Shown here piece by piece: positions 26,436 to 36,846 of a stretch of DNA of 64,000 nucleotides (its first letter is position 1; every line of letters begins with the position of its first letter). The notes under the pieces were generated by a model. It was not told where the DNA came from and made no database searches. It worked only from the letters and a program-made list of their open reading frames with translations. Origin of the DNA: Streptomyces sp. JJ36 (GTDB taxonomy: Bacteria; Actinomycetota; Actinomycetes; Streptomycetales; Streptomycetaceae); contig NZ_JACYHE010000004.1 in the NCBI RefSeq assembly GCF_021696945.1, positions 1-64,000 of the forward strand. The letters are read 5' to 3'. Made by a program: the position numbers and the translations under genes.

Positions 26436-27113
26436 CTAACGCGCCCGTGGCCCCTCCGCCGGGCCGCGGGCGGCGTCCGCGCGCCCGGCCGCCCGCCGCC
26501 GGGCGACGAGACGTACCCGGCGCACCAGCACGATCACGCCGGCCAGCAGCGTGCCGCCGTACACCCAGCCGGCGAGCACCGAGAGACCGGTGAACAAACC
26601 CATCAGCAGGTCCCCGAAGCCTTCGGTCCGGAGGATGAAGAACAGCCCCGCCGTGAAGGCCAGCGGTGCCGCCACCGGGGCCGCCACCAGGTCCGCGGGC
26701 CGCACCCAGAGCGCCGTCGCCGCGCTGACCAGCAGGAACATCACCCCGTACGCCGGTGCGTGCCCCGCGAACAGCAGCGCGTCCAGCGCGCCGAGCAGCA
26801 TCATCAGCAGCACCGCCAGCAGGCCCGCGCCCAGCCCGGTCAGCCGCGGCTGCGGCAGCCGCGCCACCGCCCGCCCGCGCCCGGGCACGCGGGCGGCGAC
26901 CCGCTCCGCGGCGCTCCGCCGCTCGCCCGGACCGGGACCGGGCCCCGGACGGGAGCCGGGCCCGCCACCGGACCCGCCGCCGGGCGTCGCGGTGCGCCGG
27001 GACGCCCGGGCCCCGTACCCCGGGCGCGGGTGCCGCACCTGCCGCGGCCGTCTCGCCGCGGGCACGCCCTGCGGCTCTCCGTGCCGGAACATACGCGCCC
27101 TGTGCTGCTCCAC
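26436..27113 (-). CDS. DUF6542 membrane protein
   Basis: 225 residues. An Arg/Gly/Pro-rich cytoplasmic N-terminus (1-85) precedes about four hydrophobic helices (GLGAGLLAVLLMMLLGALDA, YGVMFLLVSAATALWV, VAAPLAFTAGLFFIL, GWVYGGTLLAGVIVLV). An Arg/Ala-rich tail ends the protein. The family is actinobacterial with no assigned role. It ends 12 bp from the ispH stop (convergent). ATG start. Confidence 0.82.
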   Translation of the reverse strand: MEQHRARMFRHGEPQGVPAARRPRQVRHPRPGYGARASRRTATPGGGSGGGPGSRPGPGPGPGERRSAAERVAARVPGRGRAVARLPQPRLTGLGAGLLAVLLMMLLGALDALLFAGHAPAYGVMFLLVSAATALWVRPADLVAAPVAAPLAFTAGLFFILRTEGFGDLLMGLFTGLSVLAGWVYGGTLLAGVIVLVRRVRLVARRRAAGRADAARGPAEGPRAR

Positions 27114-27304
27114 GCCCCCAACTTAGGCCGCCCGTCCGCCCGTCCCGGGCATGAACACGCCCCGCCGGCCCGGCCCGTTCCCCAGTTCGAGGAGGGCACC
27201 GGGCCACGCGCCCGGCCGGGGCGGGGACGGCCGTAGACTGGGGGGTCGGTCCGCCGTCGCGGGCCCGTCCGCCCCACCAGTCACTCGCTACGGGAAGTCG
27301 CCAC

Positions 27305-28393
<1,089 letters not shown>

Positions 28394-28697
28394 CGGATTA
28401 CTAGCATGGCGTGACCGATCTGGCAAACATGCAGGTCAGATGGGGTCTGACTCTTCGGGGACAGGCCCCCTTTCCATGCCCGTGCTGACTTGGTGCTGAC
28501 TTGTAGGCACCGCTCATCACCCCTCTCCACCCTCCCGTGCTGATTTGGTGCTGACTCTTCGAGGTGTTGGCGCAGCGTGAGGATGCGGTGGATTCGTAGC
28601 AACCAAGCGACCGGGGAAGAAGGTTGGATGGCGAGTGCCACTCGTTGTCAGTCCCCGCCGGTACGCTTCCCATTGTCACGACAGCTGGAGGAAAAAC
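28394..28697. other. Left edge of accessory island
   Basis: 304 bp between ychF and the methyltransferase gene. GC drops compared with ychF. It contains the TGCTGACT repeats listed next and the mod promoter/ribosome area (GGAGGAAAAAC before ATG). No tRNA or integrase is present. Confidence 0.5.
28479..28564. repeat. Direct repeats at the island edge
   Basis: CCCGTGCTGACTTGGTGCTG at 28479 and CCCGTGCTGATTTGGTGCTG at 28534 match at 19 of 20 positions, 55 bp apart. Each is followed by ACT. A related piece, TCTGACTCTTCGGGG, lies at 28446, matching CTGACTCTTCGAGG at the end of copy 2. Their place at the junction between ychF and foreign-looking DNA suggests a recombination-site remnant. Confidence 0.45.
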
Positions 28698-30308
28698 ATG
28701 GGCACCTCGGGGCGTCTCAGTCTGTCCTGGATCAATAAGGACAAGTCACTCATCAGCGCCCAGGACGGCGGGTACGAGTGGGTCGACCGGGATGACCTCC
28801 GCGTGACCGAGACGCGCCTCCTCCGCGATGTCGCGACCTCCGGAGAGGTGCATGACGACCTCCAGCGGGCTGAGGACAACCTGCTGATCATGGGGGACAG
28901 CGGAGACGCCCTCAGAGCGCTCACGAGACTCCCTGAGTTCGCGGACGAGTACCGCGGCAGGGTCAAGCTCGTGTACATCGATCCGCCCTTCAACACAGGG
29001 CAGGCTTTCGAGCACTACGACGATGGGCTTGAGCATTCCGTCTGGCTCACAATGATGCGTGATCGCCTGCTGCTCATCCGCGATCTTCTGGCCGATTCTG
29101 GAAGCGTCTGGGTGCATCTCGACGATGCGGAGATGGCTTACTGCAAGGTGCTCATGGACGAAGTGTTCGGCCGGCGGAACTTCATCACAACGATCATCTG
29201 GAAGCGTCGCAATGATCCCCGTAACACGGCGCAGTACCTCTCGGGCGACCATGACTCGATCTTGGTGTTCGCCAAGAACATCGATGCGTTGACCTTCAAC
29301 AAGCTTCCTCGTACGGAGGCCATGGACTCTGCGTATACCAACCCAGACAACGATCCCCGCGGACCGTGGCGGCGCGGTGACCTCGCAGCCCGTAATTACT
29401 ACTCGAAGGGGACCTACCCTGTCGTGACCCCTAGCGGCCGAAAGATCCCTGGTCCTCCTTCAGGAAGCTATTGGCGCGTCTCTGAAGAGGAGCTGAAGCG
29501 ACTGGACGGGGAGGGGCGAATCTACTGGGGTCCGGACGGAAAGAGCCGACCATACCTGAAGCGCTACCTCAGTGAAGTGAAGCAAGGGCGTGTCCCATCT
29601 TCTGTCTGGCACCCGGAAGAGGTGGGCTTCGTCCGAAACGGCAAAGAGGAAGTCCGCGCTCTCGTGGGTGACGTCTTCGCTACTCCGAAGCCCGAGCGCC
29701 TTCTCCGGCAGGTCATCACGATTGCGAGTGACCCCGGAGACATCGTCCTCGACTGCTTCGGCGGGTCAGGAACCACGGCCGCCACTGCCCACAAGCTGGG
29801 GCGGAGGTGGGTAACGGTGGAGCGAGAGGCAGAGACTGTCGAGAGCTTCGTTCGCCACAGGCTTGAGAAGGTCGTTAACGGTGAGGACTCAGGAGGAATC
29901 ACCGAGTCGGCCGGGTGGGAGAAGGGCGGAGGTTTCCGGTATCTCGAAGTCGCCCCCTCCATGTACAAGCGCATGGGTAACCGAGTGCTCCTCGCCCCGT
30001 GGGTGATTGGCGACGCCTTCGCTGAAGCTGCCTGTGCACAGATCTCCGGCTTCGAACTGGAGGAGGGCGCTGAGCCGCCGTTCGTCGGCCGGAAGGGGCG
30101 GCAGCGTCTTGCAGTGGTCGACGGGCTTGTCTCCGAGAGCACAGTCCGGTCGGTTGTAGAGGCCCTGAGCGAGAACGAGAGGGTTCTCATCGTGGCCAAG
30201 AGTTACCTGCGCGAGGCGGCAAGCCTTCTAGAGAACCTCAGCCCCGGGTCGCGCATCAAGAAGGCTCCCCAGGACCTGTTGGATATGAAGGGACGTGTAC
30301 TGCGTTGA
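28698..30308 (+). CDS. mod: Type III-like DNA adenine methyltransferase (Mod)
   Basis: 536-residue site-specific methyltransferase, predicted to make N6-methyladenine and to supply DNA recognition for the paired restriction subunit. Catalytic D95-P-P-F (YIDPPFNTGQ) precedes the S-adenosylmethionine motif F354-G-G-S-G. That order defines the beta class used by type III Mod proteins. The region between them and the C-terminal 150 residues would hold target recognition. ATG with GGAGG 6-7 nt upstream. The codon use is plainly less GC-biased than in ychF. Its TGA overlaps the TTG of the next gene by 3 nt, so the two are coupled. Confidence 0.93.
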   Translation: MGTSGRLSLSWINKDKSLISAQDGGYEWVDRDDLRVTETRLLRDVATSGEVHDDLQRAEDNLLIMGDSGDALRALTRLPEFADEYRGRVKLVYIDPPFNTGQAFEHYDDGLEHSVWLTMMRDRLLLIRDLLADSGSVWVHLDDAEMAYCKVLMDEVFGRRNFITTIIWKRRNDPRNTAQYLSGDHDSILVFAKNIDALTFNKLPRTEAMDSAYTNPDNDPRGPWRRGDLAARNYYSKGTYPVVTPSGRKIPGPPSGSYWRVSEEELKRLDGEGRIYWGPDGKSRPYLKRYLSEVKQGRVPSSVWHPEEVGFVRNGKEEVRALVGDVFATPKPERLLRQVITIASDPGDIVLDCFGGSGTTAATAHKLGRRWVTVEREAETVESFVRHRLEKVVNGEDSGGITESAGWEKGGGFRYLEVAPSMYKRMGNRVLLAPWVIGDAFAEAACAQISGFELEEGAEPPFVGRKGRQRLAVVDGLVSESTVRSVVEALSENERVLIVAKSYLREAASLLENLSPGSRIKKAPQDLLDMKGRVLR

Positions 30309-32776
30309 GCTGGTCACTCACATACGACCAAGCGGCGATCGAGGACCTGGCTACCCGCATGGAACTGCGGGACCCCAACCGTCGCGCCGTGGCCAAGGTC
30401 GTCGAGGAGATCCAGTCGGGGGACGGGCGGGAGGTCGTGTGCGACCTGGCGACTGGCGTAGGCAAGACGTACATCTGCCGGGCTCTGATCGACTATCTCG
30501 CTGACCAGGGTGTTCGCAACATCCTGGTCGTCACTCCGGGCCGGACCATCCAGAGGAAGACGGTTGCTAACTTCGACCCTGGTAGCCCGAAGTTCGTGCC
30601 GGGCGCCAACTATGAGCCCATTGTCATCACTCCCGAGAACTATGCGGGGGGCCGCGTTGGCGACGCACTGCACGATCCGGACGCACTGAAGGTCTTCATC
30701 TTCAACGTACAGCTGCTTACGAAGCCGACAGCAAAGACGTCGCGCACGGCGCACATGACCGATGAGTTCATCGGGACCGCCCTGTATGACCACCTGCGCA
30801 CGGCCGATGACTTGGTCGTCATCGCCGACGAGCATCACGTGTACCGGAGTGACGCGAAGAAGTTCCACAAAGCGGTCCGGGACCTCGAACCCCGGGCTCT
30901 TGTGGGCCTAACTGCCACCCCTGACGAGACGGACCGGAAGGTTCCCGGCAGGATCGTCTTCGAGTACTCGCTTGCCGAGGCAATCGCCGATCAGCTCGTC
31001 AAGGTTCCGGTCATCGTCTACCGCGAAGACGGACACACTGACGCTCGGACTCAGCTTGCTGACGCCTGTCATCTACGCAAGGTAAAGGAAGAGACCACCC
31101 GGGAGTGGGCCGAGAACAACGGGCGCCCCATGGTCAACCCTGTTCTATTCGTGGTCTGCCAGAGCATCGAGGAGGCGACGGAAGTTGCCGACACTTTGGC
31201 GGGCCCAGGCTTCATTGGTGAGCCAGGAGCCGTCTTGCAGATCACGTCAGGCAGCAAGGAGGACGCGCTCGAAGCCCTCGCTGGCATCGAGAGCCCGGAC
31301 TCCCCCGTTCGGGCCGTGGTCTCGGTGAACATGCTCAAGGAAGGGTGGGACGTCAAGAACATCAGCGTCATCGTGGCGCTTCGGACTCTCGCCTCTGAGA
31401 CCCTCACGGAACAGATCCTCGGCCGCGGCCTGCGTCTTCCTTACGGGGAGCGTGTTGGCTACTCGATGATCGACAGCGTCGACATCATCGCTCATGAGTC
31501 GTACCGGCGGCTGCTGGCCTCGAAGGACTCCCTTCTGGAGAACGCTCTCCTGCATAGGGCTACGCTGGGGGCCCCGGGTGGGCAGACTGCTGCGGCTGGT
31601 GGTGCGGTTCCCCAGCCTTCGCACTCTGAGACCGAGACTCAGGGAATGATCGCCTTCACGGGCGAAGCTTCTGTCAGAGAGGGCGGTTTCGACAGCGATG
31701 TACCCGACACCGTCTTCCTCGGTATGGCCGACATGGAGCATCGACTCGCCGAAGCTGGGGCGGAGAAGAAGCAGATCCCGCAGATTATGAAGCCTGCGGA
31801 CGGATCTCCGGTCATCAAGTTCCCGAGCAGGCGTCTACTGGAGAAGCCGGACACGTACAGCTTGGCCTTCGTCAGCTCCGAAGCCGTGGCATCGGAGGGG
31901 AAGAAGTTCAGCCACGAAATAGAGGTGGAGCTGAAGAAGGTCGCGCTGACCCCGGAGCGGGGGCTGGACGGCCAGGTGTCATCGGTCCAGACCGAAGTTC
32001 AGAAGTCGGGCGTCGCGACGCAGCGCAAGTGGCCGATCTCGAAGATCAGGGAGGACCTGGAAGATCGGATTCTTAATCTGCCGCAGCTGAAGCTCACGCA
32101 CGACGAGGTCGAACACGCCAACCGCATCGTGGGCGCGTTCCTCGGCGCGGCGATCAAGGCGGATGAGGAGGACGGCACGCCGTGGGAGGAGGCCAGGGCG
32201 AAGCTTGCCCTGAGCCAGTTGGACAGGCTCGTGGTCTCCAGTTTCAGGCAGAAGCTCGCCCAGACCGAGCACGAGTTCGTGACGGTAAGTCTTCCGCCCC
32301 TTGCCCAACCGTGGCCCGGACAGACGATGTCGAAGATGCAGATCACCGACAGGGTGATCAAGGGTATGGGTTACACAGGCTGGGACTGCTCGATTCTCCC
32401 TGTCGTGTACTTCGACGCACGGTCGACCGAGGTCAAGCTCGCGAACCTCATGGACGTGAGTCCCAAGATTGAGTGGTGGTTGAGGCTCCCATCGCGCGGA
32501 GAGACATTCATCCAGCTCAACAGCGGGTCTCGGTACTTCGCGGACTTCATCGCTATCGACAAGGAGGGCGTGCACTGGGTCGTCGAGGGCAAGTCCGACG
32601 CCGAGGCGTCCAGTCAACAGGTCCTGGACAAGAAGGAAGCGGCCAAGGTATGGGCGAAGGAAGTCACGGACCTCGGACAGTTCGGCGTGTGGAAGTACCT
32701 CTTCGCCACGGAAGAGCACCTGAGCCAGGCAAACAGTTGGGACACCCTTCTGACGATCACAGGCGCCCGGGGATAG
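30305..32776 (+). CDS. res: Type III-like restriction subunit: DEAD helicase plus PD-(D/E)XK nuclease (Res)
   Basis: 823 residues. Superfamily 2 helicase core: A-T-G-V-G-K-T (Walker A, 49-55), D175-E-H-H (motif II), V-G-L-T-A-T-P (motif III), and late motifs in V-N-M-L-K-E-G-W-D-V-K-N and I-L-G-R-G-L-R-L-P-Y-G. The C-terminal nuclease shows A-D747-F-I-A-I and V-V-E761-G-K763, matching the D...ExK pattern of Res proteins. It should translocate on DNA with Mod and cut at unmethylated sites. TTG start overlapping the mod stop. Somewhat shorter than many Res proteins (900-1000) but all motifs are intact, so the system may be functional. Confidence 0.93.
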   Translation: MSWSLTYDQAAIEDLATRMELRDPNRRAVAKVVEEIQSGDGREVVCDLATGVGKTYICRALIDYLADQGVRNILVVTPGRTIQRKTVANFDPGSPKFVPGANYEPIVITPENYAGGRVGDALHDPDALKVFIFNVQLLTKPTAKTSRTAHMTDEFIGTALYDHLRTADDLVVIADEHHVYRSDAKKFHKAVRDLEPRALVGLTATPDETDRKVPGRIVFEYSLAEAIADQLVKVPVIVYREDGHTDARTQLADACHLRKVKEETTREWAENNGRPMVNPVLFVVCQSIEEATEVADTLAGPGFIGEPGAVLQITSGSKEDALEALAGIESPDSPVRAVVSVNMLKEGWDVKNISVIVALRTLASETLTEQILGRGLRLPYGERVGYSMIDSVDIIAHESYRRLLASKDSLLENALLHRATLGAPGGQTAAAGGAVPQPSHSETETQGMIAFTGEASVREGGFDSDVPDTVFLGMADMEHRLAEAGAEKKQIPQIMKPADGSPVIKFPSRRLLEKPDTYSLAFVSSEAVASEGKKFSHEIEVELKKVALTPERGLDGQVSSVQTEVQKSGVATQRKWPISKIREDLEDRILNLPQLKLTHDEVEHANRIVGAFLGAAIKADEEDGTPWEEARAKLALSQLDRLVVSSFRQKLAQTEHEFVTVSLPPLAQPWPGQTMSKMQITDRVIKGMGYTGWDCSILPVVYFDARSTEVKLANLMDVSPKIEWWLRLPSRGETFIQLNSGSRYFADFIAIDKEGVHWVVEGKSDAEASSQQVLDKKEAAKVWAKEVTDLGQFGVWKYLFATEEHLSQANSWDTLLTITGARG

Positions 32777-32832
32777 GACGACTGAACTACCGCAAGGGCC
32801 CGCCAATTCTGGGGCCCGTCGCGGGTTCTAAG

Positions 32833-33702
32833 AGCTCGTAACACGATCTTGTGATGTGTGGCTGGTCGCCGTGTTCGGCGTGCCGATTCGGCCGTTCGTG
32901 GATGTGTGAGCAACAAACCGTGGATCGTGGACGACGAGTTGTGGGAGCTGATCGAACCGTTGCTGCCGCCGTGGCCCGAGCGGTCGCCGGGGCCGCGTCC
33001 GGTGGACGACCGGCGATGCTTGCAGGGCATCCTGTTCGTGCTCTACACCAGGCGTCACCTGGCAGCAACTCCCGCTGGAGCTCGGTTTCGGATCGGGCCA
33101 GACCTGCTGGCGGCGGCTGAACCGATGGCACGAGGCCGGAGTCTTCGACCAGCTGCACCGCCTCCTGCTCGCGAAGCTGCATGCGGCCGGCGAACTTGAT
33201 TGGTCACGAGCCTGCGTGGATGCCTCCCACATCCGCGCGAAAAAGGGGGCGAGGCCACAGGCCCGTCGCCGGTCGACCGCGGGAAGGCGGGCAGTAAGCA
33301 CCACCTGACCTGCGACGGCAACGGCACCCCCTTCAACGACGTCACCCAGACCTTCGCCCTGGTCGACGGGCTCCCGCCCGTGGCCGGCAGACCCGGCCGA
33401 CCGCGCCGCCGACCCCAGGCCCTGCTCGGCGACAAGGGCTACGACAGCGACCCCAACCGGCGCGAGCTGCGCTGACGCCGGATTTGGCCGGTGATCTCCC
33501 GCAAGGGCGCCCCGAACATCCAGGGCCTGGGCAAGTTCCGCTATGTCGTCGAGCAAACCTTCTCGCTGCTGCACCACTTCAAGCGCCTGGCCGTCCGCTG
33601 GGAACGACGCCTCGGCCTCCACGACGCTCTCGTCTCCCTTGCCTGCAGCCTCATCTGCTGGCGACGCCTCAACAAGGCACGATCATGATCGTGTTACGAG
33701 CC
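32833..33702 (+). mobile_element. IS5-family insertion sequence (decayed)
   Basis: An 870-bp element. The left end AGCTCGTAACACGATCTTG and the right end (reverse complement GGCTCGTAACACGATCATG) are inverted repeats differing at two positions. CTAAG flanks both sides (32828-32832 and 33703-33707), which looks like a target duplication of the IS5 group. It lies 56 bp after res. The transposase inside is broken. Confidence 0.85.
32906..33688 (+). pseudogene. IS5-family transposase, frameshifted
   Basis: GTG start (VSNKPWIVDDELWELIEPLL). The reading frame is lost by an extra base near 33053 and regained by a missing base near 33247. A short in-frame deletion removes residues between N-G-T-P and N-D-V-T-Q. 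A-C-V-D-A-S-H, L-L-G-D-K-G-Y-D and V-V-E-Q-T-F-S-L-L-H-H mark the three catalytic acid positions, all still present. The product cannot be made as one chain, so the copy is inactive. Confidence 0.85.
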
Positions 33703-33743
33703 CTAAGTGCCGGTCAGACGTGAGATGACTCGCTGTGGCTTGT

Positions 33744-34483
33744 GTGATCACGGCGTCGGAGCCCTCCTTGATAGCCCCGTTCATCGGGCTGAGCCCGCGT
33801 CAGTTCGGCAAGCTCATCACCCGCCTTGCGGCGGGAGGGCGCGGACCCAGTCCCCAAGGGCCGGCCGTGGAGCCATCCACTAAAGGACCGGGTCGTGCTG
33901 GTCGCCGCCTACTGGCGCACCAACCTCACCCTGCGGCAGCTCGCCCCGCTGTTCGGTATCTCCAAGTCCGCCGCGGGCCGGGTCGTCGACCACCTGGGCC
34001 CGTTGCTCGCGCTGTAACCGCGCAAGCGGTTCCGCAAGGACACCGTGCTGACCCGGGGCCACACCGTGGCCAAGCAGTCGAAGAACTACCGGTACTCCAC
34101 CAACCACCAGGTCGTCATCGACGCCAACACCCGCCTGGTCGTCGCTGTCGGCCGGCCCGCTCCCGGCAACCGCAACGACTGCAAGGCGTGGGAGGTGTCC
34201 GGGGCCAAGGATGCCGTCGGCCGCACCACGGTCATCGCCGACGGCGGCTACCGAGGAACCGGCCTGGCCATCCCGCACCGCCGCGAGGCGGGCCAGGCCG
34301 AATTGCCGGGCTGGAAGGAGGAACACAACGAGTCCCACAGCAAGGTCCGGACCCGCGTCGAGCACACCTTTCGCCCGCATGAAGGGCTGGAAGATCCTCC
34401 ACGATTGCCGGCTCAAAGGCGACGGCGTGCACCACGCAATGCTTGGTATCGCCCGCCTCCACAACCTGGTCCTCGCCGGCTGA
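33744..34483 (+). pseudogene. Second IS5-like (DDE_Tnp_4) transposase remnant
   Basis: Pieces in order: V-I-T-A-S-E-P-S-L-I-A-P-F-I-G-L; R-R-E-G-A-D-P-V-P-K-G-R-P-W after a frameshift near 33823; a nonsense TAA at 34015 after G-P-L-L-A-L; N-Y-R-Y-S-T-N-H-Q-V-V-I-D in the same frame; then a frameshift near 34370 to M-K-G-W-K-I-L-H-D-C-R-L-K-G-D-G. The segment that normally carries the first catalytic Asp (V-D-G-T-x-x-P) is missing between D-T-V-L and T-R-G-H. At least four lesions. No convincing inverted ends seen. Confidence 0.8.
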
Positions 34484-34587
34484 CCGGCAACACCACAGGT
34501 CAGCAAGCAGACTCGATATCAATTACGGGACAACCCTTGCGAGGTGTCCTGCTCTGCCAAAAGGTGGACGCGCCGAGGCTGGTTCCG

Positions 34588-34986
34588 TCAGATCCTGGCC
34601 TTCAGCACGTGCAGGGCCGTCCCGTCGTCGGTGCACCAGGCAGACCAACCATTGACGGAAATGCCGGCGGAAGCCCTACAGGCGCCAGAAGGGCTGTCGT
34701 GAACGGAGCCGTCCTGCAGACGCATCTTGCCTTCTTCCGTTACGAACGCGACGTGCTCTTCGCCGAGGTTGCGACGCCGCCATATAAGCCGCTGTCCTTT
34801 CGACAGCTGGCCAGCGTCTACGAGGGGAGCGAGGGTCGACTTCCGATGGTTCGTGTCCGCCGGGTCGGAAGTCTCGCTATCCAGGCCGTATTTGCGGCGC
34901 AGCACGCTGTTCGCGGTGTCCTCCAGGGGCCGCGCCTCCTTCACGAGCAGCGCGTACACCTCGTCGTCAACCTCGATGAAGCGCAT
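34588..34986 (-). CDS. RAMA-domain protein
   Basis: 132 residues. The C-terminal 75 residues (LVDAGQLSKGQRLIWRRRNL ... HVAFVTEEGKMRLQDGSVHD ... SPSGACRAS ... NGWSAWCTDDG) fit the RAMA domain (restriction enzyme and adenine methylase associated). This domain is proposed in the literature to recognise modified DNA. The N-terminal 55 residues (MRFIEVDDEVYALLVKEARP) resemble a short helical element also seen in DNA-binding antitoxin-like proteins. ATG with GGAGGG 9 nt upstream. It faces the mod-res pair across two dead IS copies and has its own promoter region. It may read Mod-dependent methylation, but this is inference. Confidence 0.8.
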   Translation of the reverse strand: MRFIEVDDEVYALLVKEARPLEDTANSVLRRKYGLDSETSDPADTNHRKSTLAPLVDAGQLSKGQRLIWRRRNLGEEHVAFVTEEGKMRLQDGSVHDSPSGACRASAGISVNGWSAWCTDDGTALHVLKARI

Positions 34987-35038
34987 GGTCAAGGTCCCTC
35001 CTGTGGGCCGGGTAGTCGGATCGGGTTCGGCGCACACG

Positions 35039-35077
35039 ACCATACCCGTCCAGGTTCCAGGTGTCCAGGTATCCAGG
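35039..35077 (-). promoter_or_regulatory. RAMA gene promoter with four TCCAGG repeats
   Basis: On the minus strand TATGGT (35044-35039) is a plausible -10. Directly upstream, covering the -35 zone, CCTGGA occurs four times (plus-strand TCCAGG at 35049, 35056, 35064 and 35072; spacing 7, 8, 8). Regular direct repeats over a -35 suggest cooperative regulator binding. Confidence 0.5.
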
Positions 35078-35193
35078 CAAAGGGGTAGAAGGGTGGGGTG
35101 GACCGACAGTCGGATGTACCGGGGTAGTGGATGCAGCGACGGGTGTGGCCAAGATGAGCCTGTGCAAGTTGTCCCAGTGCTACGGTCGCCCAC

Positions 35194-35856
35194 ATGACGC
35201 TCTCGGTACCTTCGGCGCGTGCCGTCGACTTGCGAGTTGAACCGGTTGGCGACGTTCTCGACCGAGTGGAGCGGACCCTTCAGGCCCGCTTGGACCGGGA
35301 TGCGGTTGTCCGTAAGCGCCGCTCGGTCGGGGCGCGGACGGATCGTGCTACGTGGGTGCGTGTCGAGAGGCGTGGGCTCGACAAGATCAGCGTTCAGGGG
35401 TGGAACGGTACCGAGTGCGCCGCACGTCTGGAAGGGATTGCTCAGCCCGCATGGCAGGGGTGGGCGTGTGGTGTGCCGGGACGCGGGTGAGCCGGTGATG
35501 TGGCGTGCCGACGAGACCGAGCTCCTGCCGGGAGCGTCTATCGGCACCGCTGTGCTGAGCGAGGCGCCGAAGCTGTCGGATGAGTGGTGGCAGGCGTTCA
35601 ACGCCTCACTGGAAGCGCTTGCGGCTCAGCACACGAGGCGCGTTGCCACGCCGGACACCGTCACCATGACGCAGACCCTCGTCAGCGAGTCCATCCGCAG
35701 CGCGTTCTCGGGTGATTTCGACACGACCGTTGAGCGGTGGGCGCCGGGCGCACGCGGACCTGAACTGGGCCAACATGACCGCGCCGACTTCCCGGTGAGG
35801 CCGGCGTCCTGACGAAGGTGCTGCAAGCGCTTCGCGAGGACTTCACGCGGCGCCTA
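35194..35856 (+). pseudogene. Frameshifted aminoglycoside-phosphotransferase-like gene
   Basis: The ATG-started frame gives D-R-V-E-R-T-L-Q-A-R and R-T-D-R-A-T-W-V-R-V-E-R-R-G-L-D-K-I, with W-N-G-T-E-C-A-A. It shifts near 35450 to W-R-A-D-E-T-E-L-L-P-G and S-D-E-W-W-Q-A-F-N-A-S-L-E-A-L-A-A-Q-H, and shifts again near 35745 to H-A-D-L-N-W-A-N-M-T. The last is the kinase-like catalytic loop H-x-D-x4-N of phosphotransferases. A TGA follows within seven codons and the rest is lost at the IS481-family insertion. At least two frameshifts plus truncation, so non-functional. Confidence 0.75.
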
Positions 35857-36846
35857 GGTGTGTTGTCCGGACAGGTTGGTGACGCGGCTGGCTGGCACGT
35901 TGCCGCTGATGCCGGTGTGGGGTCGGTGGTAGTTGTACCAGTCCAGCCAGTCGGGGAAGGCTGCCTGGCGCTCTGTTTCTGAGGTGTAGGGCTGATGGTA
36001 GGCCCATTCCTCGAGCAGGGTGCGGTGGAAGCGTGCGACCTTGCCGTTCGTCTGTGGCCTCCACGGTCGTGTCCAGCGTGGGGATAGGCCCAGTTCGCGG
36101 CAGGTCCGGCGCCAGGTGGTCTTGGTGTAGGACCAGGCGTTGTCGGTCAGTACGCGTTCGACGGTGACGCCCTGGGCGGCGAACCAGGCCGTCGCACGGG
36201 TCAGGAAGCCGGCGCAGGTGCCGGCCCGCTCGTCGGGCAGGTCTTCGGTGTATGCCAGGCGGGAGTGGTCGTCCAGCGCGGTGTGCAGGAAGGCGTATCC
36301 GGCTCCGTTACGGCGGTCCTTGTTCGCGGTCCCGGCGGAGCGGCCGAGGGTCGCCACCTCGGGGATACGGCCGAGTTTCTTGACGTCGATGTGGACCAGT
36401 TCGCCGGGGCGGGTGCGCTCGAAGCGCCGTACGGGTTCGCGGTGGCGCGGTCCAGCATGGCCAGTGGTGGCAGGCCGTGCCGGGAGAGGATGCGGTGGCA
36501 GGTGGAAGCGGCGAGACCGGTGCGGGCTGCCAAACGCAGCGGACCGATGCGGTGCTCGCGACGCATCCGCACCACCTGTGCTTCCGTTGCCGGCGGGGTC
36601 TGCAGTGGGCAGTGACGTGGCTTGCTGGAGCGGTCGTGCATACCGGCTTCGCCGTGCTGCCGGTAGCGGCCGGCCCACCGGGCGGCGGTGGTGTGGGCGA
36701 CCTGGAACCGCTCGGCGGCCCGTCGCAGCGGCCATCCGTCGTCCACGACACAGCGGGCCAGACGCAACCGGCCGGTCGGGGTCAGCGGCGCGTTACGGTG
36801 GGACACGAGGGCCTCCTGATCATCGGTGTAGACGTCGCAATCCACA
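35854..36846 (-). mobile_element. IS481-family element with frameshifted transposase
   Basis: The transposase reads from GTG 36806 (V-S-H-R-N-A-P-L-T-P-T-G-R-L-R-L) through a helix-turn-helix to H-G-L-P-P-L-A-M-L-D-R-A-T. It then changes frame near 36448 and continues R-E-P-V-R-R-F-E-R-T-R-P-G-E-L-V-H-I-D-V-K-K to N-L-S-G-Q-H-T at 35854. The catalytic core (H-I-D-V-K-K, L-T-D-N-A-W-S-Y) is readable. One frameshift splits the protein, so this is either a dead copy or a base error. Outer ends are approximate: TGTTGTCCGGACAGG lies at the right terminus of the gene and CAATCCACA at 36838-36846. It truncates genes on both sides. Confidence 0.78.

Noticed and set aside
28479..28564. CRISPR array
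   Set aside because: Only two full repeats with one non-repeating interval and no cas genes.
28394..28697. tRNA or attachment site with tRNA at the island edge
   Set aside because: I looked for a cloverleaf with T-loop consensus GGTTCGA and found none; only direct repeats are present.
35854..36806. Programmed frameshift in the IS481-family transposase
   Set aside because: No slippery A/T heptamer at the break near 36448 and the family normally uses one frame; decay or a base error is simpler.
35854..36846. Loss of the catalytic Glu in the transposase (K-V-A-R-F in place of K-V-E-R-F)
   Set aside because: Related elements vary at this position and I cannot align the family here, so I do not claim a missing residue.
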